DNA from: Chryseobacterium sp. POL2
GTDB lineage: Bacteria > Bacteroidota > Bacteroidia > Flavobacteriales > Weeksellaceae
NCBI RefSeq assembly: GCF_011058315.1
Contig: NZ_CP049298.1
Location: forward strand, 2,356,001-2,420,000
Direction: 5' to 3'
Length of the DNA stretch: 64,000 nucleotides
Shown here: piece by piece, positions 53,088 to 62,114 of the stretch
Layout: each line of letters starts with the position of its first letter
Numbering within the stretch: position 1 is the stretch's first letter
The notes under the pieces: generated by a model
Database searches by the model: none
What the model was told of the DNA's origin: nothing
The model's input: the letters and a program-made list of their open reading frames with translations, nothing else
Program-made: the position numbers and the translations under genes

Positions 53088-54665
53088 ATGAATTTGGATT
53101 TTAATCATATCAAAAGTATTCCGCAACTTATCAAAGATTTTCTAAGTGATAATCTAGATTTTGCGGCTTCAAAACCTTTTAGTTTTGAAACAATTTCTCA
53201 ACAAATTGGAGAAAAAGAAAAATCTTACTCGCCCAAAGTTCGTGAAGCTTTGCATCAAAGTTTGACCAAACAATTGCATAACCAAAATTTGTCATTTTTA
53301 CAACAACAAAATTTGGATTTGTTAAAGCAAGATAATACGTTTACGATAACAACAGGTCATCAACTGAATCTTTTTACAGGGCCTGTTTTTTTCATTTATA
53401 AAATTTTACAAACGATAAAAACGACCGAGGAGCTAAAGAAACAATTTCCAACTAAAAATTTCGTTCCTATTTTTTGGATGGCTACAGAAGATCATGATTT
53501 TGATGAAATAGACCATTTCAAAACCGAGCATCATTTTTATCAAACCAAAGCCAAACAAGGCGGTCCAGTTGGACGAATAAAAGTTGAAGATCAATATTTT
53601 ATTTCCGAATTTGAAAAAGAGTTTAAAGATTTTGTGTTCGGTACGGAGTTAATTTTGATGATGAAGGAAGCCTACAAAGTGGGAAATACCTTCGCGGAAG
53701 CAACCAGAATTATCGGACAAAATCTATTTGCAGATTATGGGTTGTTGATGTTGGATGGCGACGACAAAGCTTTGAAAGCCTTAATGATCCCTACTTTTAA
53801 AAAGGAATTATTAGAGGAGCAACTTTTTAAAACAACTTTGGAAAGAAGAAATCTTTTAGAAAAAAAATACCATAAAGTTCAAGTAAATCCTCGTGCGATT
53901 AATCTTTTTTATCTTTCGGAAACCCGAAATAGAATTGATCGGCAAAATGATAAATTCGTTGTTCTCGACACAGACATCAATTTTACAGAACAAGAAATTT
54001 TAAAAGATTTAGAAACGAATCCTGAAAAATTTAGTCCCAATGCGGTGCTGCGTCCTGTTTATCAAGAAAGTATTTTGCCTAATCTAGCTTATGTTGGAGG
54101 AAATGCCGAAGTTATGTATTGGCTAGAACTTTCAGATTATTTTGCATCGGTTGATGTGCCGTTTCCAGTGTTGATTCCGCGTAATTCTTTATTGTTTTTA
54201 AAAGAAAAAACCTTTAATAAAATTGAAAAACTCAGTTTAAATATTTCGGAGTTTTTTGAAGATTTTGCGAGCATTATAAAAAAACATTTGTTGGAAAATC
54301 AAGCTTTACACGAGCTTTTAATATTGCAAGAAGAAGAACTAAAAAAGCGTTTCTCTGTTTTGAAAGAAGAAGCTTGGCAGACCGATGTGACATTTAAAAA
54401 TTTGGTGGAAGCCGAAGAAACACGACAACTAAAATCTTTGAAAAGAATGCAACAAAGATTGCTTCGCGCAGAGAAAATCAAGCATTCTGAAAAACTAAAA
54501 CGCTACGAAGATATTTTTCTAGAAGTCCATCCTGGAGGGATTTGGCAGGAACGACAATACAACTTTTCGGTTTTTTATGCGGACGAAGGACCAGATTGGC
54601 TAAAATCTTGTTACGAACTTATGAATGTTGAAAAATCAGAATTGATCGTTTCGCATTTAATTTGA
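53088..54665 (+). CDS. bshC: Bacillithiol biosynthesis cysteine-adding enzyme BshC
   Basis: 525 aa, the usual length. Hallmarks: TITTGHQLNLFTGPVFFIYKILQTI (about 86-110, nucleotide/Rossmann start), FVPIFWMATEDHDFDEIDHF (about 126-145, TEDHD motif), GLLMLDGDDKALK, PNAVLRPVYQESILPNLAYVGGNAEVMYWLEL, and the long coiled-coil (about 390-480). C-terminal EIFLEVHPGGIWQERQYNF completes the family signature. It joins cysteine to glucosaminyl-malate to make bacillithiol. bshA and bshB are not in the window. Confidence 0.95.
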   Translation: MNLDFNHIKSIPQLIKDFLSDNLDFAASKPFSFETISQQIGEKEKSYSPKVREALHQSLTKQLHNQNLSFLQQQNLDLLKQDNTFTITTGHQLNLFTGPVFFIYKILQTIKTTEELKKQFPTKNFVPIFWMATEDHDFDEIDHFKTEHHFYQTKAKQGGPVGRIKVEDQYFISEFEKEFKDFVFGTELILMMKEAYKVGNTFAEATRIIGQNLFADYGLLMLDGDDKALKALMIPTFKKELLEEQLFKTTLERRNLLEKKYHKVQVNPRAINLFYLSETRNRIDRQNDKFVVLDTDINFTEQEILKDLETNPEKFSPNAVLRPVYQESILPNLAYVGGNAEVMYWLELSDYFASVDVPFPVLIPRNSLLFLKEKTFNKIEKLSLNISEFFEDFASIIKKHLLENQALHELLILQEEELKKRFSVLKEEAWQTDVTFKNLVEAEETRQLKSLKRMQQRLLRAEKIKHSEKLKRYEDIFLEVHPGGIWQERQYNFSVFYADEGPDWLKSCYELMNVEKSELIVSHLI

Positions 54666-54671
54666 AAGCCT

Positions 54672-54679
54672 TATTTTTG
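54672..54679 (+). promoter_or_regulatory. -7 promoter element of the LysM-fabD-GHMP kinase unit
   Basis: TATTTTTG, exact TAnnTTTG match, 18 nt before the ATG at 54698. Confidence 0.5.
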
Positions 54680-54697
54680 TAAATATTATTTTATAAG

Positions 54698-56638
54698 ATG
54701 ATTAAGAAAATCTTTGTTTTATCTGCATTAACAACAGTTTTAATTGCAAGTGCACAAGCAACTCACAAAGTCGAACCGAAAGAAACGGCCTATGGTATTG
54801 CAAAAAAATACGGACTTAGCTTGGCAGAGCTTTATCAACTGAATCCTCAGATTAAAGAAGGAGCAATTGGTATTGGTGACATGTTAAAGGTTTCTAAATC
54901 AGGAAGTCAAAATACATCTGCGGCTACAAAACCCGCAACTACTACCACAGCTTCAAATAAAACAGGAGCAATTATTCTTCAGCCAAAACAAACAATTTAT
55001 GGTATTACAAAACAATATCATATTTCTGAAGCTGATCTTCGCAAACTAAATCCGAATTTGGATAATCACATGAAGATTGGTGACGAAGTGGTTTTGCCTT
55101 TAGATAATATTAAGAAATATGCAGACGGAGCAGCTACAAGCCAAACGTCAACTGTTACAACGACAACAACTTCTTCATCCGCAGGAGAAGCAGATGATTT
55201 GTACACGATTAAAGAAAAAGATAATTATTATAAAATTTCGAGACAGTTCAACATTACGCAAAAACAATTGTTTGCTTTGAATCCAGGTCTTGAAGAAAAA
55301 GGCCTTAAAGCGGGAGATCATATCCGTATAAAAGGAGATCTTTCTAATTCTACAATTGTAGTTGCAGAAACAAAACCTGTAACCAAAGTAGAAACAACGA
55401 CCGCCAGCAATAATACTGTAGCTACAACCACAGAAACAACAACGTCAACTACGAGTACGGATGACTATATTACATACACCGTGAAAAGTGGTGATACGGT
55501 TTTCGGAATTACAAATAAATTCAATGTCGATCTTAATGAATTGTTGGCACTCAACCCAGATTTAGTCAATGGACTTCGTGCGGGAATGCTTTTGAAAATT
55601 AAAAAGCTAGACCCAATGTATTCAAAAAAAAATGGCGATAACCTGAATGTGGTTTTGATGTTACCATTTGGTTTTGATGCTAATGATAGCAAATATAGAT
55701 CGATGGCTTTGGATTTTTTGACAGGAGCAAAACTAGCCGTAGAACGTAATGTGGCTAAGGGAATGAATCTCGATATCAAAGTTATTGATGCCGGAAACGA
55801 AAATACTTTTAAAAATAGCATTTCGCAAATTAATCAAGACAATACAGATTTAATCATCGGTCCTTTTTTCAAAACGAGCGTTATTGAGGTTTTAGAATTT
55901 GTAAAAAATAAAAAAATCCCTGTTGTTGCACCTTTTGCAAATTCTGAGGATTTATATAATTACAGCAATTTAATCATTGTAGAAACCAACCACGATGCGT
56001 ATGTCGAGAGAATGATAAAAGAGGTTGGGCAGGTCTACTCTAATCAAAAAATATATATCGTGGCTGACGATACAAAAGCGAATGCAAACGCTATCAAAAC
56101 AGGATTGGAAAAAAATCTTAAAAAACCAGAAATTATTATAGTAAATTCGGCTAATGATATTCAGTTGGATCAAAATATGATGACAGGTCAATCTGCGCCA
56201 ATTATTTCGATTCTTGCTAATGACGAAGATAATGTTGGCGCTGCTTACGCTAACCGATTAATTGCTTTATCCAAAGACGTTGACGGAAACAAAGCATTCA
56301 GCATGTTTTATAATTCAGCATTTGAGAAAAAAAGCGACGACTTATCAAAGTCAAGTTTAGTCTATTTGATGGATAAAAAAATCAATACCGAAGGGGCTTT
56401 CGAAACCGAAGTTTTGAGTGATTACAAGAAGAAATATTGTAAAACGCCAGGCCGTTATGCAGTTGTAGGATTTGACGTGGTTAACGATATGTTGTCTAGA
56501 GAGAACAAAAAAGGAGAAATTTTTAAACAAATTAATAAGTCGCAAACACAATTAGCGACCAAGTTTGAATTCACGAGAATCAAACCAAATGGTGCTTATG
56601 TCAACACAGGTTACAGAGTGGTGAGATTGGTGCCTTAA
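54698..56638 (+). CDS. Four-LysM protein with C-terminal periplasmic-binding-protein-like domain
   Basis: 646 aa. Signal peptide 1-20. Four LysM modules at about 22-67, 92-135, 166-210 and 255-298 (each with a T-x-Y-x-I-x-K-x-F/Y core and a LNP loop, e.g. GDTVFGITNKFNVDLNELLALNPD), joined by Thr/Ser-rich linkers. Residues about 310-646 resemble type 1 periplasmic binding or leucine-binding-like proteins: LNVVLMLPFGFD, FLTGAKLAVER, NQDNTDLIIGPFFKTSVIEVL, KKIPVVAPFANSEDL, KIYIVADDTKAN. Likely binds peptidoglycan in the periplasm and senses or handles a small ligand or partner protein. Precedes fabD by 27 bp. No enzyme motif seen. Confidence 0.85.
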   Translation: MIKKIFVLSALTTVLIASAQATHKVEPKETAYGIAKKYGLSLAELYQLNPQIKEGAIGIGDMLKVSKSGSQNTSAATKPATTTTASNKTGAIILQPKQTIYGITKQYHISEADLRKLNPNLDNHMKIGDEVVLPLDNIKKYADGAATSQTSTVTTTTTSSSAGEADDLYTIKEKDNYYKISRQFNITQKQLFALNPGLEEKGLKAGDHIRIKGDLSNSTIVVAETKPVTKVETTTASNNTVATTTETTTSTTSTDDYITYTVKSGDTVFGITNKFNVDLNELLALNPDLVNGLRAGMLLKIKKLDPMYSKKNGDNLNVVLMLPFGFDANDSKYRSMALDFLTGAKLAVERNVAKGMNLDIKVIDAGNENTFKNSISQINQDNTDLIIGPFFKTSVIEVLEFVKNKKIPVVAPFANSEDLYNYSNLIIVETNHDAYVERMIKEVGQVYSNQKIYIVADDTKANANAIKTGLEKNLKKPEIIIVNSANDIQLDQNMMTGQSAPIISILANDEDNVGAAYANRLIALSKDVDGNKAFSMFYNSAFEKKSDDLSKSSLVYLMDKKINTEGAFETEVLSDYKKKYCKTPGRYAVVGFDVVNDMLSRENKKGEIFKQINKSQTQLATKFEFTRIKPNGAYVNTGYRVVRLVP

Positions 56639-56665
56639 TTTTTAAGTATAGGAAAGAGTTAATAT

Positions 56666-57541
56666 ATGAAAGCACTTGTATTCCCTGGTCAGGGGTCTCA
56701 ATATGTTGGGATGGGTAAAGAGTTATATGATGCCCGCAGAGACATCAAAGACTTGATGGATTCTGCAAATGAGATTCTAGGCTTCGATATTCTTAACATC
56801 ATGTTCGCGGGAACGGACGACGATCTTAAGAAAACTAAAGTTACACAACCAGCTATTTTTATCCATTCTGTGGCAGCGGTTAAAGCGATAGACACATTAG
56901 GGGCGCAGATGGTAGCGGGACATTCTTTGGGTGAGTTTTCAGCTTTGGTGGCTAATGGCGTTTTGTCTTTTGAAGACGGTCTAAAATTAGTTGCGGAAAG
57001 AGCAGCCGCTATGCAAGAAGCATGCGATGCTAATCCGAGTTCTATGGCGGCAATCTTAGGCTTGGAAGATCAAGTTGTTGAAGATATTTGTCAATCTATT
57101 GATGGAATTGTGGTTCCTGCAAATTACAATTGTCCTGGACAATTGGTCATTTCAGGAGAAACAGAAGCAGTGGAAAAAGCTTGTGCCGTTTTGAAAGAAG
57201 CAGGCGCAAAAAGAGCTTTACTTTTGCCTGTTAATGGCGCATTTCATTCTCCATTGATGCAACCTGCACAAGAAAGATTGGCGGCAGCAATTGAGAATAC
57301 AAAGTTTAGAAATGCGACGATTCCGGTTTATCAAAATATTACAATGACAGCAGTTTCTGATCCTGTTGAAATTCAAAAAAATCTTATTGCACAATTGACA
57401 GGCCCTGTAAAATGGACTCAAAGTGTGCAAAATATGATTAAAGATGGCGCGGAAATGTTTATCGAAGTTGGACCTGGGAAAACCTTACAAGGTTTAATCA
57501 AGAAAATAAATCCTGAAATTTTCGTATCTTCAGCCTTATAA
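56666..57541 (+). CDS. fabD: Malonyl-CoA-acyl carrier protein transacylase
   Basis: 291 aa. FPGQGSQYVGMGKEL (6-20, oxyanion loop), QPAIFIHSVAA, GHSLGEFSAL with catalytic Ser87, ERAAAMQEA with Arg112, and NGAFHSPLM with catalytic His194. Transfers malonyl from CoA to ACP for fatty-acid elongation. Here it is not in a fab operon but between a LysM protein and a GHMP kinase, both in the same direction (12 bp to the next gene). Confidence 0.96.
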   Translation: MKALVFPGQGSQYVGMGKELYDARRDIKDLMDSANEILGFDILNIMFAGTDDDLKKTKVTQPAIFIHSVAAVKAIDTLGAQMVAGHSLGEFSALVANGVLSFEDGLKLVAERAAAMQEACDANPSSMAAILGLEDQVVEDICQSIDGIVVPANYNCPGQLVISGETEAVEKACAVLKEAGAKRALLLPVNGAFHSPLMQPAQERLAAAIENTKFRNATIPVYQNITMTAVSDPVEIQKNLIAQLTGPVKWTQSVQNMIKDGAEMFIEVGPGKTLQGLIKKINPEIFVSSAL

Positions 57542-57552
57542 TTTAAAAAACT

Positions 57553-58461
57553 ATGAGTCAAATTTTTTCTCGCGGGAAATTATTGCTCACTTCAGAATAC
57601 GTCGTTCTTGACGGCGCAAAAGCTCTTGCTGTACCAACCAATTGGGGGCAAGAGTTTTTTTTTAAGGAGCAACTAGAAAACAAGCATCAGTTATCTTGGA
57701 CGGGCAAACATCAAGGCGATGTCTGGTTAACTGCCCAGATTGATTTTAAAGCATGGAAGGTTTTGGAATCTAATAATCCACAAGCGGCCGAGTTTGTTTT
57801 AAATACTTTGAGGAATTGTCAAGTTTTGGGTTCTAAGAAATTTGATACTAATGAAGGTGTTGATGTGGTTTCTAACCTTCAGTTTCCAGCTAATTATGGT
57901 TTGGGAAGTAGTTCTACTTTGATGACGAGTCTTGCAAAATGGACAGACGTTGACGCGTTTAGGCTAAATGCTTTATCATTGGGCGGAAGTGGTTATGACA
58001 TTGCCATAGCGGAAGCAAATCATGCGATCGTTTTTCAAATCCAGGATTCTGAACCAACTTATGAGCGAATAGATTTTAAACCCGATTTTTTGAAAGATTT
58101 GGTTTTTGTTCATCTTAATCAAAAACAAGACAGTCGAGAAGGCATCAGACTTTACCGTTCTAAAGAAAAATCAATGACTTTAATTTCAGAATTTACCCAA
58201 TTAACGGAAAAGGTTTTAGAAACAAAAAGTTTGACAGAATTCTCAAATTTGATGCAAGAGCATGAAAATTTGTTATCCATTTTTTTAGATAAAAAATGTG
58301 TTAAAAAAGAATTTTTTGAAGATTGTCCTGTTTTTGTGAAGTCTTTGGGTGCTTGGGGAGGCGATTTTGTGCTGACTTCAAAATTTGAAGATTATGAAAA
58401 ATACTTTTCTAAAAAGGGTTTTGAAACAATAATTCCATGGAATGAAATGGTATATTCATAA
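57553..58461 (+). CDS. GYDIA-family GHMP kinase
   Basis: 302 aa. N-terminal SRGKLLLTSEYVVLDGAKALAVPT (GK-L-L-GEY-type start of mevalonate kinase relatives), the phosphate loop NYGLGSSSTLMTSLAKW (114-130) and GGSGYDIAIAEA (144-155), which gives the family its name, followed by a C-terminal domain with CPVFVKSLGAWGGDFVLT (GHMP motif 3 with GAWGGDF). A small-molecule kinase related to mevalonate/phosphomevalonate kinases; substrate uncertain. Position behind fabD and ahead of pckA does not reveal its pathway. Confidence 0.9.
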   Translation: MSQIFSRGKLLLTSEYVVLDGAKALAVPTNWGQEFFFKEQLENKHQLSWTGKHQGDVWLTAQIDFKAWKVLESNNPQAAEFVLNTLRNCQVLGSKKFDTNEGVDVVSNLQFPANYGLGSSSTLMTSLAKWTDVDAFRLNALSLGGSGYDIAIAEANHAIVFQIQDSEPTYERIDFKPDFLKDLVFVHLNQKQDSREGIRLYRSKEKSMTLISEFTQLTEKVLETKSLTEFSNLMQEHENLLSIFLDKKCVKKEFFEDCPVFVKSLGAWGGDFVLTSKFEDYEKYFSKKGFETIIPWNEMVYS

Positions 58462-58481
58462 TGTTTAATTAATTTTTTTGA

Positions 58482-58510
58482 AAACTGACGATTGTCAGTT
58501 TATTTAATTT
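58482..58510 (+). terminator. Probable terminator after the GHMP kinase gene
   Basis: 8-bp stem AAACTGAC (58482-58489) with GTCAGTTT (58494-58501), 4-nt loop, then ATTTAATTT; weaker than the others. Confidence 0.55.
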
Positions 58511-58531
58511 AAAAATATTACTTTAAGGGTT

Positions 58532-58539
58532 TAAATTTG
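58532..58539 (+). promoter_or_regulatory. -7 promoter element of pckA
   Basis: TAAATTTG, exact TAnnTTTG match, 33 nt before the ATG at 58573. Confidence 0.5.
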
Positions 58540-58572
58540 CAAAAGGTCAAATAATATAGTAATTAGTAAATT

Positions 58573-60168
58573 ATGGAACACATTAAACGCTACCTAGAGC
58601 GTAATGGTATCACAACGGACGCAGAGATACTTTACAATCCTTCTTACGAAACACTTTTCCAAGAAGAAATGAATCCTAATAACGAAGGATTTGCTAAAGG
58701 AATTTTAACCACAACAGGAGCAGTATCTGTTAACACAGGTGTTTTTACAGGTCGATCACCAAAAGATCGTTACATTGTAAAAGATGCCGCTTCTGAGAAC
58801 ACAATTTGGTGGGATGGTAACATCAACAGACCAACAACAACTGCTATTTTTGATGAATTACTAGGTTTGGTACAGAGAGATATGTCTGGAAGTAAGTTGT
58901 ATGTTGTAGATACATACTGCGGAACAAATCCAGATACACGTCTTAAAGTAAGATTTATAACAAAAGTGGCTTGGCAGGCGCATTTTGTAACCAATATGTT
59001 CATTCGTCCTTCACATTACGAATTAGAGCATTATGGCGAACCAGATTTCTTAGTAATCAATTCTGCAGAAACAGTTAATCCAAATTGGAAAGAGCAAGGT
59101 CTTAATTCGGAGGTTTTTGTCATGTTTGATTTAACGAAGAAAATTCAAATCATCGGAGGTACTTGGTATGGTGGCGAAATGAAAAAAGGTATGTTCTCTA
59201 TGATGAACTATTATCTTCCGCTAAAAGGTATGGCTTCTATGCACTGTTCTGCTAACGTTGGCGAAGAGGGTGATGTTGCGGTATTCTTTGGACTTTCAGG
59301 AACTGGTAAAACGACACTTTCTGCTGATCCAAAACGCTACCTAATTGGGGATGATGAGCATGGTTGGGATGAAAATGGCGTATTCAACTATGAAGGTGGT
59401 TGTTATGCAAAAGTTATCGACCTTTCTGCTGAAAAAGAACCAGACATTTTTGCAGCTATCAAAAGAGATGCATTATTAGAAAACGTAGTGGTAAAAGACA
59501 ACGGTGAAGTTGATTTTGCGGATGGCTCTATCACAGAAAACACACGAGTTTCTTACCCAATTTATCATATTAACAAAATTGTTTTACCTTCTAAAGCTGG
59601 ACACGCTAAGAAGATTATTTATCTTTCTGCAGATGCATTCGGTGTGTTGCCTCCAGTTTCTATCTTAACCGATGACCAGGCGCAATACCATTTCCTTTGT
59701 GGATATACGTCAAAATTGGCTGGTACAGAAAGAGGCATTACAGAACCAACACCATCATTCTCTCCAGCATTTGGTGAGGCTTTCTTGTCGCTTCACCCAA
59801 CAATGTATTCTCATACATTAATTGGAAAAATGAAAGAACATGGTGCCAAAGCTTATTTAGTTAATACAGGATGGAATGGTACAGGTAAGAGAATTTCTTT
59901 AAAAGATACAAGAGCTATTATCGATGCTATTATTGATGGTTCTATCGATAAAGCAACTACTGATACAGTTCCTGTAATGAATCTTGAATTCCCAACGGCG
60001 CTTCCTAATGTGTCAGAAGGTATTCTGGACCCAAGAGATACTTATGCCGATAAAGCAGAATGGGAAGCTAAAGCTAAAGATTTGGCATCTCGTTATATCA
60101 AGTATTTTGAACAATATGCTAATAATGACGAGGCTAAAGCATTAATCGCTAGCGGACCTCAGATCTAA
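58573..60168 (+). CDS. pckA: Phosphoenolpyruvate carboxykinase (ATP)
   Basis: 531 aa, normal length for the ATP-dependent class. [17 protein letters not shown] (substrate site with Arg), [22 protein letters not shown], the Walker A-like [16 protein letters not shown] (about 240-255), [23 protein letters not shown] (metal site), [14 protein letters not shown] and [15 protein letters not shown] are all present. Converts oxaloacetate and ATP to phosphoenolpyruvate, CO2 and ADP, the gluconeogenic entry step. Monocistronic, with its own promoter box and a terminator shared with the convergent NUDIX operon. Confidence 0.97.
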   Translation: MEHIKRYLERNGITTDAEILYNPSYETLFQEEMNPNNEGFAKGILTTTGAVSVNTGVFTGRSPKDRYIVKDAASENTIWWDGNINRPTTTAIFDELLGLVQRDMSGSKLYVVDTYCGTNPDTRLKVRFITKVAWQAHFVTNMFIRPSHYELEHYGEPDFLVINSAETVNPNWKEQGLNSEVFVMFDLTKKIQIIGGTWYGGEMKKGMFSMMNYYLPLKGMASMHCSANVGEEGDVAVFFGLSGTGKTTLSADPKRYLIGDDEHGWDENGVFNYEGGCYAKVIDLSAEKEPDIFAAIKRDALLENVVVKDNGEVDFADGSITENTRVSYPIYHINKIVLPSKAGHAKKIIYLSADAFGVLPPVSILTDDQAQYHFLCGYTSKLAGTERGITEPTPSFSPAFGEAFLSLHPTMYSHTLIGKMKEHGAKAYLVNTGWNGTGKRISLKDTRAIIDAIIDGSIDKATTDTVPVMNLEFPTALPNVSEGILDPRDTYADKAEWEAKAKDLASRYIKYFEQYANNDEAKALIASGPQI

Positions 60169-60190
60169 TTTTAATTCTTATCTTAAAATA

Positions 60191-60224
60191 AAATCCCTCA
60201 CGTTTAGCTCGTGAGGGATTTTTT
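60191..60224. terminator. Bidirectional terminator between pckA and the NUDIX operon
   Basis: 12-bp perfect stem, 60191-60202 (AAATCCCTCACG) with 60210-60221, flanked by A-rich and T-rich runs so it can serve both convergent transcripts. Confidence 0.88.
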
Positions 60225-60235
60225 ATGGAATATAT

Positions 60236-60739
60236 TTAATAAGTTTTAAAAAAGTTTTTTTGAGATTCAAAAGCGATGTCTTCGAGATTAATAACTTCTT
60301 TTTTAATCCAAATAAAATCAGAAACTTCTTTTTTCTCTAGCTCCGGAACGAACTTTTCATCAACTTCATATTCATAAAATAAATCCAAAGTATTATAGTC
60401 GATATCTTTGTAATGATAGACATTGGGAGCGCTTGTTAGGTATTTTAATTTTTTAGTATCGATGTCAAGGTTTAGCTCTTCTTTCAATTCGCGGCGACAA
60501 GTTTCTTCTGCGGATTCTTTGGGATCGACAAATCCTCCGCTGAGATCCAACTTTCCGATACTAGGATTTTGATTTCGTTTGGTTAAAAAAATCTCATCAC
60601 CACAGCGGATGACAACCGCCACGGCTCCAGCGCAATTGTGGTATAATGTATAATCGCATTGTCCGCAACTCCATTTTTTTTCGCCATCCCAAAGTAAGGA
60701 TTGGTTGCCACATTTTGGACAATATTTTAATTGATTCAT
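60236..60739 (-). CDS. NUDIX hydrolase with N-terminal zinc ribbon
   Basis: 167 aa from the ATG at 60737-60739; a longer frame to 60781 runs back into xerD without domain sense. Residues 1-35 form a zinc ribbon with Cys7, Cys10, Cys25 and Cys28 (KYCPKCG, WSCGQCD). The Nudix box at about 69-91 reads GGFVDPKESAEETCRRELKEEL and then NL, with the Gly before the final hydrophobic replaced by Asn90. Hydrolyses a nucleoside-diphosphate-linked substrate such as NADH or ADP-ribose (NudC-like layout, but shorter). It starts 2 nt after the xerD stop. Confidence 0.88.
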   Translation of the reverse strand: MNQLKYCPKCGNQSLLWDGEKKWSCGQCDYTLYHNCAGAVAVVIRCGDEIFLTKRNQNPSIGKLDLSGGFVDPKESAEETCRRELKEELNLDIDTKKLKYLTSAPNVYHYKDIDYNTLDLFYEYEVDEKFVPELEKKEVSDFIWIKKEVINLEDIAFESQKNFFKTY

Positions 60740-60740
60740 A

Positions 60741-61649
60741 TTATAAAGTTTGATTTCTTGGATGATAATTAAGAATGACATCTCTTAATTCTTCAGTTTC
60801 CAGTCTGGTGTATATTTGGGTTGTTGTAATGCTACTATGCCCTAGCATTTCCTGGATATAGCGCAAATCTGCACCGTTTTGTAACAAGTGCGTCGCAAAA
60901 GAATGGCGAAATGTATGCGGCGAGATGTTTTTGTTAACGCCTGCACGATCGGTTAATTCTTTAATAATTAAAAATACAATAACGCGTGACATGCTAGAAC
61001 CACGAGAATTAAGGAAAATGACATCTTCAAATTTTTTGTTTATTTTACCTTTGGCGCGGACATCTTTGATGTAGTCCCTCAGGATTGTGGCGGTGTATTC
61101 GGCTAATGGAACAAGTCTGATTTTGTTTCCCTTTCCTTGAACTTTGAGATAATGTTCTTTGAGGTTAAGATTAGAAATCTTTAAATCTATAAGTTCCGAA
61201 ACGCGAAGTCCACAGGCATACAAAACTTCCAGAATGCATCTGTTGCGTTGTCCAAGATCGTTGCTGGTGTCAATAGAGTTTATAATTTTTTCAATATCTT
61301 CAAAACTTAGCGTGTCAGGAAGATACAAGCCAAGTTTTGGACCTGTCAACAGTGTCGCGGGATTGTCATTTCGTATTTCGTCTTCTACAAGATATTTAAA
61401 AAAAGCTTTTATGGAAGAAATCCATCTTGCTTGCGATCTTTCGCTAATTTTCTTTTTGGAAAGTTGGTATATAAATTCTTGTAAATGATCAAAGCTAATA
61501 TCTAAAGGCGAGATGCCTTCGAGTTCTGTTTGGGCATATTCTTGTAATTTTTTAATATCCCGTACATAAGCTTCGAGCGTATTGTCGGAGAAGTTCTTTT
61601 CAAATTTTAGATAATTCGAAAAGTCGTTTATTTTTTCAGACCAATTCAT
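60741..61649 (-). CDS. xerD: Tyrosine recombinase XerD-like
   Basis: 302 aa, standard length. N-terminal SAM-like core-binding domain about 1-95. Catalytic residues of the tyrosine recombinases are all visible: Arg149 (ACGLRVSEL), Lys173, His245 and Arg248 (SPHTFRHSFATHLL), His271 (LGHSSITTTQ), Tyr280 (IYTRL). Placed in a housekeeping operon without phage or integron genes nearby, so it is a chromosome-dimer-resolution enzyme of the XerC/XerD type. XerC versus XerD cannot be settled from one copy; the XerD name rests on overall pattern. Confidence 0.92.
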   Translation of the reverse strand: MNWSEKINDFSNYLKFEKNFSDNTLEAYVRDIKKLQEYAQTELEGISPLDISFDHLQEFIYQLSKKKISERSQARWISSIKAFFKYLVEDEIRNDNPATLLTGPKLGLYLPDTLSFEDIEKIINSIDTSNDLGQRNRCILEVLYACGLRVSELIDLKISNLNLKEHYLKVQGKGNKIRLVPLAEYTATILRDYIKDVRAKGKINKKFEDVIFLNSRGSSMSRVIVFLIIKELTDRAGVNKNISPHTFRHSFATHLLQNGADLRYIQEMLGHSSITTTQIYTRLETEELRDVILNYHPRNQTL

Positions 61650-61673
61650 TATTTGTGTGTTTTATTTGTGTTT

Positions 61674-62108
61674 TTATTTTAACTCATATAATTTTTCTTC
61701 ACTTATTTTTAAAATTTCTATTCCTGCGCTTGTTAAAAAATCCAGTCCAGAATTGTCGGAATAATCATTGATATAGACGACTTTACTAATGCCAGATTGT
61801 AAAATCAACTTGCTGCATTCTTTGCATGGCGACATTGTAAGGTACAGTGTTGCGCCTTTTGCAGATTGTGTGCTGGAGGACATTTTCAGAATGGCATTGG
61901 CTTCTGCGTGCAATACATACCAATGTGTTTTTCCCATGTCGTCCTCACAATTATTTTCAAAACCAGACGGCGTCCCATTGTAGCCGTCTGATATAATCAT
62001 TCTGTCTTTAACGATTAGGGCGCCCACTTGTTTTCGTCTGCAATACGAAAGATTGGCCCATTCTAGCGCCATTTTTAGATAGGCAATGTCAAACTTATTA
62101 AAGTTCAT
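61674..62108 (-). CDS. Deoxycytidylate (dCMP) deaminase family protein
   Basis: 144 aa. Zinc-dependent deaminase signature LHAEANAIL (His68, Glu70) and SPCKECSKLIL (Cys95, Cys98). CRRKQVGALIVKDRMIISDGYNGTPSGFENNCE is typical of dCMP deaminase/ComEB proteins. Converts dCMP to dUMP for dTMP synthesis. Lies between the enoyl-CoA hydratase and xerD genes (6 bp and 24 bp gaps), probably one transcript. Confidence 0.92.
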   Translation of the reverse strand: MNFNKFDIAYLKMALEWANLSYCRRKQVGALIVKDRMIISDGYNGTPSGFENNCEDDMGKTHWYVLHAEANAILKMSSSTQSAKGATLYLTMSPCKECSKLILQSGISKVVYINDYSDNSGLDFLTSAGIEILKISEEKLYELK

Positions 62109-62114
62109 GTTGTT

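Noticed and set aside
60741-61649. Phage or integron integrase
   Set aside because: All catalytic residues are present, but no attachment sites, phage genes or cassette arrays are nearby; the operon is housekeeping, so XerC/XerD is the better call.
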